The notes under the pieces: generated by a model
What the model was told of the DNA's origin: nothing
What the model saw: the letters and a program-made list of their open reading frames with translations, nothing else
The model's database searches: none
Assembly (NCBI GenBank): GCA_000310025.1
Contig: FN648498.1
Coordinates: 602,099 to 666,098, forward strand
Direction of reading: 5' to 3'
DNA length: 64,000 nucleotides
Source of the DNA: Ectocarpus siliculosus
Lineage: Eukaryota; Sar; Phaeophyceae; Ectocarpales; Ectocarpaceae
Made by a program: the position numbers and the translations under genes
Shown: in pieces, positions 1-11,663 of the stretch
Numbering within the stretch: position 1 is the stretch's first letter
Layout of the letters: each line of letters opens with the position of its first letter

Positions 1-50
1 CTCTCTCTCTCTGTCTCTCTCTCTCTTTCTCTCTTTCTCTCTCTCTCGTT
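1..50. repeat. (CT)n microsatellite
   Basis: An imperfect CT/TTTCT simple repeat at the window edge, presumably in an intron of the channel gene. The stretch from 51 to about 480 shows no recognisable coding segment. Confidence 0.9.
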
Positions 51-483
51 GAAGCAGTACTTATAACTTGTTGCGAGACCTTAGTTTGTGTGTGCTGTGT
101 GCTGCAAGTGTCAGTGATGCCTGTAATCGGGCGTAAAGGGTGCCTTTTGGTAATCCTAAGTCTATGTTTTGCGCTCTGGGCTGTGGTGCCGCTGTCGAGG
201 AAATCACGGCTCGTGTCGTGTTGTGGTCGTCACGTTTGTTGAAGAGCATATCATAAACCTTCAAACAGCATCGATACATATTCGTTGGGCTGTTCGAAAT
301 GGAAGATGAGCAACACGTGGAAGTATAATGCATCGTAAACAACGTCTTTACCGCGGATGATTGAACGCGCCTTGACCCCCTCCCCCGCAATGACACCCGA
401 CAACTACACACCGGAGCCCCCTCCTCACTCTCGCACGCCCACCCCCCACCGACCCATACCCTTTACCACACGTCCTTAATTAA

Positions 484-3400
484 GGGACAAAAGGTGGCAC
501 TTCACCTTCACGGTGCTGGCGGCGGCACACCTAGTCCTCATGTGCTTGGCGTTCTTGGCGTCCAAGAGGAGCCGTACTTCTGTCGAGCCACCACCACCAG
601 CTCCAGCGAGTGGCACTGCCACGGCGGCGGGAGGCTTGTACGAGGATGGTGAGGACTGGTGGAACTGTTCGAGATTCGCGCTGCTGGGGGCGCAAGCCTT
701 GCGGCCGATGATGCTCATCAGCAACCTCAAGACCATCCGGAGGGTGTTCACGAACGTGCTCAGGTGAATCCAGAAAGCCAGGCAGCCAGGCAGCTATTAT
801 TCCCGTTTTCCTCCTCGACGAGTGGGATTGTTGTGATTCGAATGATTGTCGTCGTTTGCGGCGTCAGGATAGCGGTTTTAAGATTTCGTTTCGTGGTCTT
901 GGGGGGCGGGTGTTGGATTACGTACGGAACTTGGCACTATGCAGCAATCTCTGTTGAAGTCCATTCGGAGAGGGCTGTTCACGAACTCGCTCGAGTGAAC
1001 GTCCATCGTCAACCGGATTGTGTTTTGCCCCAGACCATACCATACCATTTGACACACGGGTGTGGGATGCGATGTTCACGATAGTGTCCCGTCGAAACTT
1101 CTGTGGCACGCACAAGCCCCACGTGGGAAACCTTGGTCCTCCTTGCTTGTGTGAGTTGGTACCATACTCCGTGTTATACATTGCTGTGTGATACATTGCT
1201 GTGTGATACACTGCTGTGTGATACACTGCTGTGTGATACACCGCTGTGTGATACACTGCTGTGTGATACACCGCTGTGTGATACACTGCTGTGTGATACA
1301 CCGCTGTGTGATACACCGCTGTGTGATACACTGCTGTGTGATACACCGCTGTGTGATACACTGCTGTGTGATACACTGCTGTGTGATACCTGTGCGCCTC
1401 TCCTTGGCCTCTGACTTGCTCCACACATACCTCTCTCCCAAGCCGCGTGTCCCCTGCAGTAGGTCGTAAACTGTACATACAGTAGCCTGGTACTGGAAGA
1501 TTCGCCGACTTGGCTTCAGTAAAAAGTGCCCCCAACGCATTTGGGGACACTCTCAATACTGAAGCCAAGTAAGCCTTCTTCCCCCTGCACTGTACAGCCT
1601 CTCCCAATGAGCGGACGCGATTATTTCTGGACCCATAACCTGTAACTAGCTGCGTACTAGAAGGGTTAAGGTGTAGTACCACATGTCTCAAACCCAATTC
1701 CGACCCCGACCCCCATCTCCGAATTCAGCCCTAATCCCGAACCCAAATCTCAACTCCGACGTCGACCCCACCTGCGACCTCAACCCGACCCTGACACCAA
1801 CATCAACACCGCACCCAACTCCAACCCCCACTGCTGTTCAACCAACGCACTGACCAGGACTGCGAAGCGTACGGGTAGCATCCTGGTGCTGGGAGCGGTG
1901 GTGCTCGCCTTCTACTCCGTGTTGGGTATCAACCTCTTCAATTCAAAGCAGGTGACTGATGCAGCCGTAGGAGAGAAGGCTGTCCTTTTTCTCGTTACTG
2001 CTTTGTCAATAGGGTTCGGTTCTGGTGCTTGTTTTCGGTGCCACTTCGTTTCTCTCGCACTCATGGTGTTTTCCTTTCCGGAGCACCGCTTTTCATCTTC
2101 ACTCGATCTAGAACAGCGGGCATGCCACGTGTATTCGCCGAACGCGTAGCGCACGCAGAACGTCATGGTTAGCGTGCCTGCTGGCTCGCCAGACACTCCT
2201 TTCTGCCCAGTTTTGGGACGTGTGTGCGTGTGTGTTTGGTGATTAGTTCGCTATGGCTTGCCAGAGACGCACCATGTTGCCGCCACAGAACCAATTAACT
2301 CCGTCTGGCTTGTTTTGTTTTCGTTGTCACACCGGTCGTGTTCCACGAGTGACTGTGTACATCGGTGGGTGTAGCGTACAGCTTGTATTGGGTTACATTG
2401 GTTCTGCAATTTTTCACGCGAGTGTATTGGGTTGTAGCAGAAGCACACGAACGTCGACATTGAACGCGAGTCCCTGTTGTTGCTGTTGTTGTTCATTCTC
2501 GGCGTTTTTTGCTTCGATTCTCATGTACTTTACTTCGATTCTCATGGTTTTACCGTCGATTCTCACGGTTTTTACTTCAATTCTCATAGTTTTTGCTTGG
2601 ATTATCATGTTGTTTACTTCAATCCGCGTGGCATGGCTGCCGATGACGACGATGGTAACAGCAACGAAACAACAACCCTTGACATGGTAAATAGGTGAAA
2701 GGCTACACGGACGACGGAGACAACTTCAACAATTTCGGCAGCTCTCTCCTGTCCCTGTTCGTGCTCGTCACCGAGGAGAACTTTCCCATGGTAGCCGACC
2801 CGTCCTTCACGCAAAGGCCACTGGTGAGACAAGACAAAAAATGCTTTACAATAGCTTTCAACATTTGAACATTGAACAACGACAGTTCGCTACTGTCTTT
2901 TTGCTTGCTTCCCTTCCTTTTCTCCGCATTTTCTCACTAAGGTAACAACTTACGATGAAAGAAGAAGGCAAAGATGACGAAACAGGGCTTGCTTTTTTTG
3001 TTGTTGAAACGGCTCAGTGTACGATGGGCACTGACTGCTGTCGCGCACCGACGATACAACGCAATATGAACGTGGTGTATGTTTGTTGTTGTCGCATACA
3101 CGAGAAGGAACAGTCGCCGAAGCTTTTATTTGCATTCGACTAGTACTGTCTATGTGCCAGCCTTTGTTTTTGTATTATTTCTGGATCTCCCTTGAGTTGG
3201 CCCTCTGCCGTATTTCGTTTACTCATCGAACCAATCGTCTTCGTTTCCAGATTCATTGACCACTTGCTTTCAGCCGCATCCCCCCCTAATACCCTCGAAT
3301 ATTGATCGGGGCACGGTTACCGCTTAGTCCCCCTGATGTCCCTTTTCAACCCTTGCTCATTTTTCTGTCTTGGTTTCACACTCCTATTAACTTGATGCTC

Positions 3401-6400
3401 CTTGGGGGTCCCATGTATGACACATGGTGTGGTATGGTATTGTCCCGCAGGTGGCGTTTCCGTTCTTCGTGTCGTTCTTGCTCCTCGTCCTCGTCGTGAT
3501 CCTGCCGCTGCTTCTCGGGATCGTTCTAGACGCCTACGCCCAGCAGCACGCTCGGCAGCACGAGCGGTACAGGCGAAAGGTGTGCACACGGAAAAATCAC
3601 AATACTATTACTTTTGTAACAAGTATGGGGATTGTGGCTACACGTGGGATCTTGTACAGCGCTTATGCGCACTGTACCTGTTCGATGTATGCCGTACTGC
3701 TGTACTACTACCACGCGGCTTCGTTCTGCACCAAACGAATGGGGTCAGGCGGGTTTGGAGATTGCGTCCGTCTTGACGCTCATTTTCTCAACACTCTGTC
3801 AACGGCAGAGAAGAAAGTTCCAAAGATTTAATGCATTCGAACTCACGGCATGGTAGTTTCAAAGCATGCAGTCCACAGCTATATGCATAGCAGGAAGGGG
3901 AAGTGTTTCTTCTGAGAGAGGGGGGCTCCAAGTCGATTGTGCCGCCCGTGTCCGTTCCGGACTACAACAGTCCGGAATTCCGGGGTAACTTTTGTCTTGT
4001 GGTTTGTTCGCTAGTTCACCGGGCTCGAAACAAGTTGGGTGCGATATTTTTGCTTTCGAAACCATGATACACGGGAATTTTTTGTTGAAAACGTTTTTTT
4101 GATAACGGATTGTTCCATTGCTGGCTCTCTAGGCTCGAAACGCTTTGCTGGCGGCGTACTTCGTCTTGGACGGCGACGGTGTGGAGGGCCTTAGCCGTGA
4201 CCAGCTCGTCGGCGTTCTCACTGTCGAGGCAGGCGTAGGCATCGACAGAGAACAGGTGCGAAGGGGTGAAGAAAGGCGTAAATGCAAGTGATGATCATAA
4301 GACTGCTCAAGAGAGGGGGGGGTTGTACTTAATGTAAACGCAGGCATCATGAGACTACGTCGGAGACTCCGGGGAGGGGGCGGGTACTCAAAGTCGCGCA
4401 TGCCGCAGTCGTTTGACTGTTGGCCTCGCATCCCTACAAGTACAAAGCCGGGACGGAGCACGCCGGGTTCTCACCGGACCAGACTCTCACATCACCAAGC
4501 ACGAAGCGCCGTGAGGTATTCGGCGAGTCGCATGAAGGGTGCGCTGCATCCTGCTACGGGTGTTCGGCTCCGGGGGGAGGGGGGGTGCACTCATGGAAAC
4601 GCATGATGCGGCAGTCGGTAGACTATTGACCTCGCATGCCTACGTTGCCGGGACGGAGCGATATGCTGTGTTTTACGCCGGCTCTGCTACGTCTCACAAG
4701 GATGAAGGAGAAGCTAAATAGTCATCGCCCTTGCATTTGCAGTACCAAACCAGGCCAGAAAGGAGTGTTCTTGCGATTTTTTAGGTTGTGGGGTTTAGCT
4801 ATAAAGGTTGCCGGGATGTTCATGTACCAGAGTATCGTTGCCCCAAATTTCTGCGATATTCCTGCCGCTTGCGACATAACAAGATATCGGACATGCGTGT
4901 GCGTAGGTTCCACCGCGTAGTCATAGTGACACGGGAATTTGTCGGAAACTTGTGCGTCGTCGATGCAGGCAGAGCAGCTGTGGCACGTGCTTGTACCAGA
5001 AGACGAAGACGACTTCGTATACTCCCGAAGCTCCTCCGTCCCCATCGGCAACGACCGATTTGGCGAAGGTTCCACAACCCCTGCCAACAACAACAGCGGC
5101 GACGACAACGATGTCGGGAAGAAAAACAGCCGTACCAGCAGCAGCAGCAGCAGCAGCAGCGGCCACGCTGCCAAGGACGGGTTTCGAACGGCTCGCGCGA
5201 GGGCGCGCTCACTTCCGCATGGGCCAGGCGGCGGCGGCGGCCACAGCAACAGCAACGGCAACGTGGGGCGCGGTGTACGTGGCGGTAGTGGCCGTCGATT
5301 GGACGTGTATGCCTTCTTGCGCCTGGCGGACCTGCTACACGTCAAGGTCGCTGAATCTGGAGAGGGCGGCGACGGCGCGGAAGGGGGACGGACGTGCTTC
5401 ATCGCCGGGTACGGTGATGAGTTGTTCGGATCGGCTCACGGAGGACAAAGGTGGGACGGAGGGGAGGGGACACACGGAGCGGGGTCTTTGGGCGATGGTA
5501 AGTACAGCTTCCGGGAGGACGAAGAAGATCTTGAGGGAGGAGGAGGGCAGGAGCAGGAGCGCCAAAAGGTTTGCTGGTGTCCGAGAGACAAGCGTGGAAA
5601 CAGCGACAGCACCAACAACAGCGAGAGACGGCGTGCCGACAGCGAGGGTTGCAGTGGAGATGGTGATTCCGTCGCCTTTTGTCCCCAACGGAGGCTGAAG
5701 CGGCTAGCCCATCGGATGGAAGAGCAGGCGAGGGCCGCGGCGAGAGACATGGTGGGGCGGGAGTGGTTCAGCCTGATGTCGAAGGGTATTGGCGTTCTGC
5801 TGGCAATGCTGGCGGTGACTTGGACCCCACGATCGCAGCTACGCTACGACAAGTGTCCGTTGGGGGAGGGAGAGGAGGTGTGCAACAAGCCACACGAGAG
5901 TGAAGTGGCCTTCCTGCGGGAGGACTTGTTCAGGCGGCTGGAGGGACTCGTGCTATTGGCGTTTTCTTTTGAGATGGCGGCCAAGGTATCTATCTATTTA
6001 TCTATCTAGACTATAGGCAATCAAATCTGTCTATCTATCTACTTTTGTCTGGCTGCCTATCCATATGTCCGGTGACGATCTATGTATGCTTTCATTTTCG
6101 ACGGGCCTAGGATGGATTTAGGGACATATCTCTCCTTTGTTGGCTGGACATGCACCTAAACCCGATCTTCTGTCTTTCCAAAACTTGGACATGGCCGTTG
6201 GCGGTAAGACCATGAAAGACGATTTGCTTGCTTGTGGCAAAGACAGGCAGCCAGGCAGGCAAACAGACGGCTTCGAGTGAGAGGGTGTTGGCTAACGCTA
6301 GACAACAGCGTGGACCGAAGTTAATCAGATGCAAGCGGCGTAGATGGAAGTTCTTCCCGAACGGGAGTATTTGGAAGAATTTGTAACGCTAACGACATAG

Positions 6401-6506
6401 CACCACGTACGAAAACATCGCTATGTTATCCTTGACTCTTCATCTTCAGATATAGAATTACTTGTTTTCTGTTTCTGTAGGAAACATATGTAAATATATT
6501 CTAGCG

Positions 6507-6541
<35 letters not shown>

Positions 6542-9500
6542 ATACTTTGAACTTTCTCTCCCCTGGCAGGTGCTAGCGGTCGGGGGCAGGCGCCTCTTGC
6601 GTCTCCACTGGGCACACAGGTTCGACTTGATCATCCTCGCGACGTGCTTGGCGTCGTACCTCTTCGTGGGCATGCCGGGCAACAGACGAGCCCTCTACGT
6701 CGATCACCACCCCTTGTTGAGCGACGTCATCGAGCTGCCGATGGCCCTTGCGGTGCTCAGGTGCGATGGTGTGGTCTATCTGCCGTCTTTGGTTCTTGCA
6801 AAATGTTTCCCTGCGTGCTTGGGTGCTTGCCGCACAGAGTGTGCTCGTCGAAGTTGGTGGTGGTAGTGGTGTTGGTGACTTTGATTTCACTGGCGCACCG
6901 CTTGTTCTCATATTTTGTTCGTCTGTTGTTGTTGGAGTGTGTGTCGCGCACACCATGGCTTTCGGTGGTTCGGTGTATGAAGTAGTAGGATTAATCCAAT
7001 CGGACGCTGGGTCAAAGAATGTGACCATCCTCGCGTTCCTACATGCACGAAGCCGGGATTTGTTTGTTCCGCTGAATTAACTGATTGCTGTGTTACTGTG
7101 TAAACACGGAGGTGCTGGTGATATCCGTCTGGTACGGTTTCGGGTGTTGGATTTGCACGGCATGTACACACGGGCGCTTTGTTAAACTTTCGTTTGATTG
7201 TTGCACCATCAGTAGTGCAGCATGTGCGATGCGGACACTGCTGTGGTGCTAGGTGTCGTGAAAACAGTCGCTTGCCACCACGTTGCTTCCGACGAGACCA
7301 GGCATTCAAATAGTTACCGGTATACCGTACCACCTTCATGATCCCCGTCTGTGTTTGTGGAAAGTTGTCCCCGACAATGAACGCCTTTTCTCCTTGTTGT
7401 ACCCCTGAGTGCCTCCGTTTCCTGTGCTGCCATCGTTCTTGAAACGCGCGTTTGGATTGGTTGAATGAGACAGGTTGGTGACGGTCTTCCCCCAGCTTCG
7501 GAAGCTGCTCGAGACCATGTCGACGGTGGCGGGCATGCTGATGAAGATCATGGTGCTGTATTCTTGCGTGTCGTACACCTTCGCTACGCTAGGCATGGCC
7601 ATCTTTTCCAACGCAAGGAGCGACCTGTTGGAACCAAGGTCAGGGCTGAGAATGGGTGGTTCAGATATAGCGGGGAATGTAGAGATGGGCTTTGGATGTG
7701 GGGTACGGAAACGCGTGATGTATCTGTTAATCAAGGTATGATAAGTGGGTATTCAGTCTTTGGTGCGTGGGTGTATTCTCGTTTCGACAAGAAAGGGTTG
7801 TTGTGTGTGTCTACGTGCTTCTTCAGGCCTATCTTCAATCGGTTAGCAGTTTGCCGTTTGGGCAATACAATTTTACACCTATCTGGCACCTATCTACCGT
7901 AGCAGCTGATGCTGTTCAACGCCTCGATTGGCGAATTTACGTAGTGTGCAGCCTGTCCATCTCTATTCAGCCCACATGCCATGGTACACATTTTCAACTT
8001 CCGCTTTCCACCTCTGGTGGGTTGTGGCAAACCCTTCTTGAGCGTCTTTTGGCCGTCTACTCTCCAACTTCATTCATTGTGTCCACACACCTCTCTTATA
8101 GGGCGGGTATGTGCCAGGCCGGTTCACCCGCGCATTAGCGGGCACCCGTTCCATCCATGGTGTACGGAATACTTGCTCGTTCTATCTGTGCCAAGCAAGA
8201 TATTTCTCCCGCACCATGCCCGCCACCCGCCCTGTCAAGGAACCCTGACTCTGTTCACCGAATTTTCAGTCTTTTGTCCACTTCCTGCCAGGCAGCATGC
8301 TACCCGTCCACCTCTTTTGGCCACCCTTTTGTCCGCCACCCCCACAACCCCCGGTTGGCTGTTCTCGTTGCCTAGGTACTCGTTCTCCACGCTTCCCGAG
8401 GCCGCCATGACACTCTTCTTCTTGACCGTTTCCAACAACTGGAACGACCTGCTCTACCCTCTAGTCGACTCGGTGAGGACCATCCCATCCCAACTGTTTA
8501 TAGTATGTTGTTGTTGTTGTTGTTGTTGTTGTTATTTTCATATTTAAGGCACCGTGGTTTTGTACCGAGTTAGTCCTTGGAAGATGCTCTACCCTCTAGT
8601 TGACTACATCGTCCAGTCGGTGAGAGATCGATTGACAGGATTGATCTCTTCCACGGGCGCCGAGACCACCATTCATTTTGTCATCCGTGGTCATTCACCG
8701 TACCCTTGGCGATAGAACCGGGTTAGTCCATGGAAGATGCCCTTCCCAATAGTCGACTAGTCGACTCGGTGGGAGGACGACCGATCCATCTTTTCCACTG
8801 GTGCCGTGATCCACCATCCCATTGGTTTTGAACACTTTTCACTTTCTTGAAACCGTCATGTTTTACTGTGATCATGATGATAGAAAGGGGGTTAGTCCAT
8901 GGAAAATGCAACCCACCTCGCTCGCCCCCCCCCCCCCCCCCACCGATCGCACCTTTTTGCGCTGTTCACAACCCCTTTTGGTTGTACCAAAGAATCCCCT
9001 GGGCCGCTGGTCTGCGATCTACTTCGTGGCGTACATGCTGTTCTGCGCCACCATGATGCTGGACGTCCTCACCGGCGTGGTGATCGAAGGCTTCCGCGTC
9101 TCCACCAAGGGCCCGGAGCAAGCACAAGAGCTAGGGTTACGGTTAGCCTCCACGGCGTCAGCTGGAGCCGGTGACGCCACTGGTCGGCCCACGCTCGCCC
9201 GAAGCGATGACGGTGATTCTGGCGGCGACGGGGGCGCGAGCTCTGGCAACAGCGTCGGGGATGACGAGGACGACACCCATGGTGAGGAGCGTTGATGTGG
9301 GTGTATTCATATAACCGCGGGCCGTGGTCGTTAGACCGGGGCGGGGGGGCGGGGGGTACTCATAGTCGTGTACGCCGTAGTCGTTAGACCATTGACCTCG
9401 CATCCCTACAAAGCCGGGACGGAGCACGCCGGGTTCTCACCGGACCAGGCTCTCACATCACCAAGCGCGAAGCGCCGTGAGGTATTCGGCGAGTCGCATG

Positions 9501-11469
9501 CAGGGTGAGCTGCATCCTGCTAAGGGTGTTCGGCATCTTGTGCTTACTTCCTTGCGTACGGATGACAGCGACTTACAATATTTAGTTTATTTTCTGGTAC
9601 TTTCACCCCGAGAGACAGTAATAAGCACTGTGTAACTGCCTCGAGGGTGCTTGACCAATTTTAACACAACGTGTTGCGATCATCCCCCTTTGCGCGGAGT
9701 GAGGCTTCTCGACCCCACACAACACAATCTACTCGACCACCATTATGGTTGCCGCAAAAAATAAACGGAGGTAAAAAAAATGCGGTCACCTGATTACCGA
9801 GTGCACGAAGTGATCGGCTTGTTTTACAACGTCATTGCCAGCGACGAAAACCCAACCGCGATGGCGTGTGCTTGGGGGGGGAGGGTAGCAGGGGGGATGG
9901 GGTTGTTTGCCTGTCTTGGTGTGAATAGCGTTGACCGTGATCGAATCGATGCTGAAAGGGGGACGAGAACTCTAACCCTGATGAAGCCACTTCGTTGCAC
10001 CAGTCGTAAGCATGGGTGGCGCCCCCTGTGATGACCAAAACTGTTAACCCTAACCTGTTGAGTCTGTTGACTTGTGGCTATTCCCAACCCTTTTTCCATG
10101 GCAGGCGGTGTAGGAGTCTTGGGCGGCGGCCAGCGGCAACAACAGCAGCGGCGGGGGCACCGCACAGGCGCGAGAAGAGGCCAGCTGACTCGAAAGGCCA
10201 GCCAGCGCAAGTACACGCAGGTCAGGGCGGAAGACATGTTCCGCTCCGAAGGAAAGGTGATCAAGATGAACATTCGGTGATAGGTCTTATCGGCCCTTGG
10301 GGTAGGTTGTGGTTGTAACCTTAACAACCCTAACTTAGGGTTACCTTAACAACCCTAACTTAGGGTTACCTTAACAACCCTAACTTAGGGTTACCTTAAC
10401 AACCCTAACTTAGGGTTACCTTAACAACCCTAACTTAGGGTTACCTTAACAACCCTAACTTAGGGTTACCTTAACAACCCTAACTTAGGGTTACCTTAAC
10501 AACCCTAACTTAGAGTTACCTTAACAACCCTAACTTAGGGTTACCTTAACAACCCTAACTTAGGGTTACCTTAACAACCCTAACTTAGGGTAACCTTGAC
10601 AACCCTAACTTAGGGTTACCTTAACAACCCTAACTTAGGGTTACCTTAACAACCCTAACTTAGGGTTACCTTAACAACCCTAACTTAGGGTTACCTTGAC
10701 AACCCTAACTTAGAGTTACCTTGACAACCCTAACTTAGGGTTACCTTAACAACCCTAACTTAGGGTTACCTTGACAACCCTAACTTAGGGTTACCTTGAC
10801 AACCCTAACTTAGGGTTACCTTAACAACCCTAACTTAGGGTTACCGCAGTCTTGGGTTAATTCAACCCAAGACCTATTCTAACTTAGGGCTAACCCTAAC
10901 CCCAACCCTAACCCTAACCCTAGGGGTACATGATACTTAGAATACTAAGGTAACCTGAGGCTTAGGTTGGACGACCCCTAATGTAACCGTAGGGGTAGTA
11001 AGCCTAAGATAACCCAACCGCAAGACATGCCGAAGGGAAGGTGAGTACAATCTTGGATGTCATTTGCATGTGCATTTGAATGTTTGTTGTGTACTCGTTC
11101 GTTGTTTTCTGTAAAACGCAGGTTATTTTGTTGTTGTTTTTGTTGTTCTTGTCGGATCGGTCAAATCTTGAGCTTGTTGCAGCTTGAACAGTGTACTACA
11201 GGCAAGCAAAGAACGCCGCTCGATCTTTTCGATCAATAGTTTTTTTGTAACTAATGTGTTTCGGTGTGTCACTGGGTGTGTTCTGAAATGTTAGCAGCAG
11301 CACCGACGACATATTTTTTCCCACATGTGCAGCGCTTGCACATCAGTGTGTCAGTATGACGCATGTCTTGGCGTTCATCTTCTGTCTTGTCAAGGCGTGG
11401 CGTTGATACCTTGGGTATCGTTTTTGTTATTGCTGTTGCTGTTGCTGTTGCTGTTGTTGCCGCCGCCCC

Positions 11470-11501
<32 letters not shown>

Positions 11502-11663
11502 ACTTTCTGGCCATGGAACGCTCCCTTCCCGATCACCCGGCTGTGGCTTGTTTGGTGCACACTCCAGGGGTGGAGAGCGCAGGGTGTGTGCCACGAGGAC
11601 GACGTCCGAGAGCTGGACGAGGCCGTGAAAGCGGTAGAAAAGAGACTGCACCAGGCATGGTGA
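484..11663 (+). CDS. Two-pore-type voltage-gated cation (Ca2+) channel, 5'-partial
   Basis: Exons: about 484-763, 1858-1951, 2695-2823, 3451-3579, 4133-4255, 4969-5985, 6570-6760, 7474-7735 (or 7638), 7906-7940, 8376-8472, 8993-9281, 10105-10256, 11583-11663; all junction phases agree. The order of segments fits a TPC channel: domain I S3-S4 (exon 1, ISNLKTIRRVF), S5 (LGAVVLAFYSVLGINLF), pore (LFVLVTEENFPMV), S6 (exon 4), a linker with an EF-hand-like loop (LDGDGVEGLSRDQ) and a long Ser/Gly-rich stretch, then domain II S1-S6 with pore motif TVSNNW, close to the NNW filter of animal TPCs. Such channels conduct cations across vacuolar or endolysosomal membranes. The EF loop is degenerate: Val at position 5, Gln at 12. 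The tail (exons 12-13) is basic and Gln-rich, then a short charged helix; reading through exon 11 instead gives a stop at 9295. Domain I S1-S2 must lie upstream of the window. A one-domain-pair fragment of a larger four-domain channel cannot be fully excluded. Confidence 0.82.
1171..1389. repeat. 15-bp minisatellite in channel intron
   Basis: About 14.6 head-to-tail copies of a 15-bp unit, consensus GTGTGATACACTGCT. The variants alternate mainly between ACACT and ACACC, and the first two copies carry ACATT. It sits in the intron between channel exons ending at 763 and starting at 1858. Because the period is a multiple of three, several frames on both strands stay open and yield spurious repetitive peptides. 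Confidence 0.95.
2508..2628. repeat. Degenerate 21-bp tandem repeat
   Basis: Five to six diverged copies of a 21-bp unit with core TACTTCGATTCTCATGGTTT, in the channel intron upstream of the pore-I exon that begins at 2695. The copies differ at several positions, so the array is older than the 15-bp array upstream. Confidence 0.85.
4375..4660 (+). repeat. Interspersed repeat, copy C plus partial copy D
   Basis: From about 4375 to 4590 the sequence matches the block at 9352-9540 and the inverted block at 55800-55985. Shared words include AAAGCCGGGACGGAGCACG, TCTCACATCACCAAGC and GTATTCGGCGAGTCGCATG. A second, truncated copy starting near 4590 repeats the GTAGACTATTGACCTCGCAT portion. Both lie in the intron between channel exons ending at 4255 and starting at 4969. 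Confidence 0.85.
6509..6541. repeat. (AAC)n microsatellite
   Basis: Eleven perfect AAC units about 30 nt before the acceptor of the channel exon at 6570. Read as protein it gives poly-Asn, but the exon phases place it in the intron. Confidence 0.9.
8568..8915 (+). repeat. Diverged tandem copies of an exon-end segment
   Basis: After the channel pore-II exon (8376-8472) the segment GTTAGTCC-TGGAAGATG recurs at about 8568, 8723 and 8890, roughly 155-167 bp apart. The first two copies contain versions of the exon end (CTCTACCCTCTAGTNGAC) followed by TCGGTGAG or TCGGTGGG donor-like sequence. They look like decayed partial duplications of the exon 3' end with its splice donor. None keeps the pore codons, so I do not call them exons. 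Confidence 0.6.
9335..9900 (+). mobile_element. Non-autonomous interspersed element, copy A
   Basis: A block of about 560 bp is shared, in inverse orientation, with 55375-55995, and its first ~200 bp with 4375-4590. One end carries a G-rich run then GTACTCATAGTCG, the other a poly-G run near 9880. Internal landmarks are GGATGACAGC, AGCACTGTGTAACTGCCTCG, CTACTCGACCACCATTATGG and an A-rich stretch at 9772-9780. No long coding frame is present. Read on the minus strand the end resembles a tRNA-like head (GGTCAATGGTCTAACGACTA), which would suit a SINE, but the class is unresolved. It lies in the channel intron 9282-10104. Confidence 0.75.
10321..10845. repeat. 21-copy 25-bp array of palindromic telomere-like units
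   Basis: Exactly 21 consecutive 25-bp units, nearly identical. Each holds the 17-bp odd palindrome AACCCTAA-C-TTAGGGTT, joined by the spacer ACCTTAAC. Variants are TTGACAA for TTAACAA and two units with TTAGAGTT. Each unit is therefore CCCTAA and TTAGGG head to head, unlike a simple telomere tract. The array lies in the channel intron between 10256 and 11583. Confidence 0.97.
10884..10925. repeat. Interstitial telomere-like CCCTAA tract
   Basis: Just after the palindromic array lies a short run of direct CCCTAA-type units (CTAACCCTAACCCCAACCC and on to 10923) in a single orientation. The flank to about 11025 contains further TAACC/GGTTA words and another inverted pair, TTGGGTTAATTCAACCCAA. 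Confidence 0.85.
11430..11503. repeat. (GTT/GCT)n triplet repeat
   Basis: Imperfect GTTGCT and then GCTGCT triplet runs some 80-150 nt upstream of the last channel exon at 11583. They keep several frames open but are intronic by phase. Confidence 0.8.

Noticed and set aside
918-1697. 259-residue minus-strand open frame with YHTAV pentapeptide repeats
   Set aside because: Entirely due to the 15-bp minisatellite. Other frames on both strands are equally open and the channel exons flank it on the plus strand.
4722-5402. Pro/Ser/Leu-rich minus-strand open frame
   Set aside because: Antisense shadow of the large channel exon 4969-5985, whose plus-strand frame is flanked by consistent splice sites.
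10321-10845. CRISPR-like regular array
   Set aside because: The units are contiguous with no unique spacers, and the setting is an intron of a eukaryotic gene. It is a tandem repeat.
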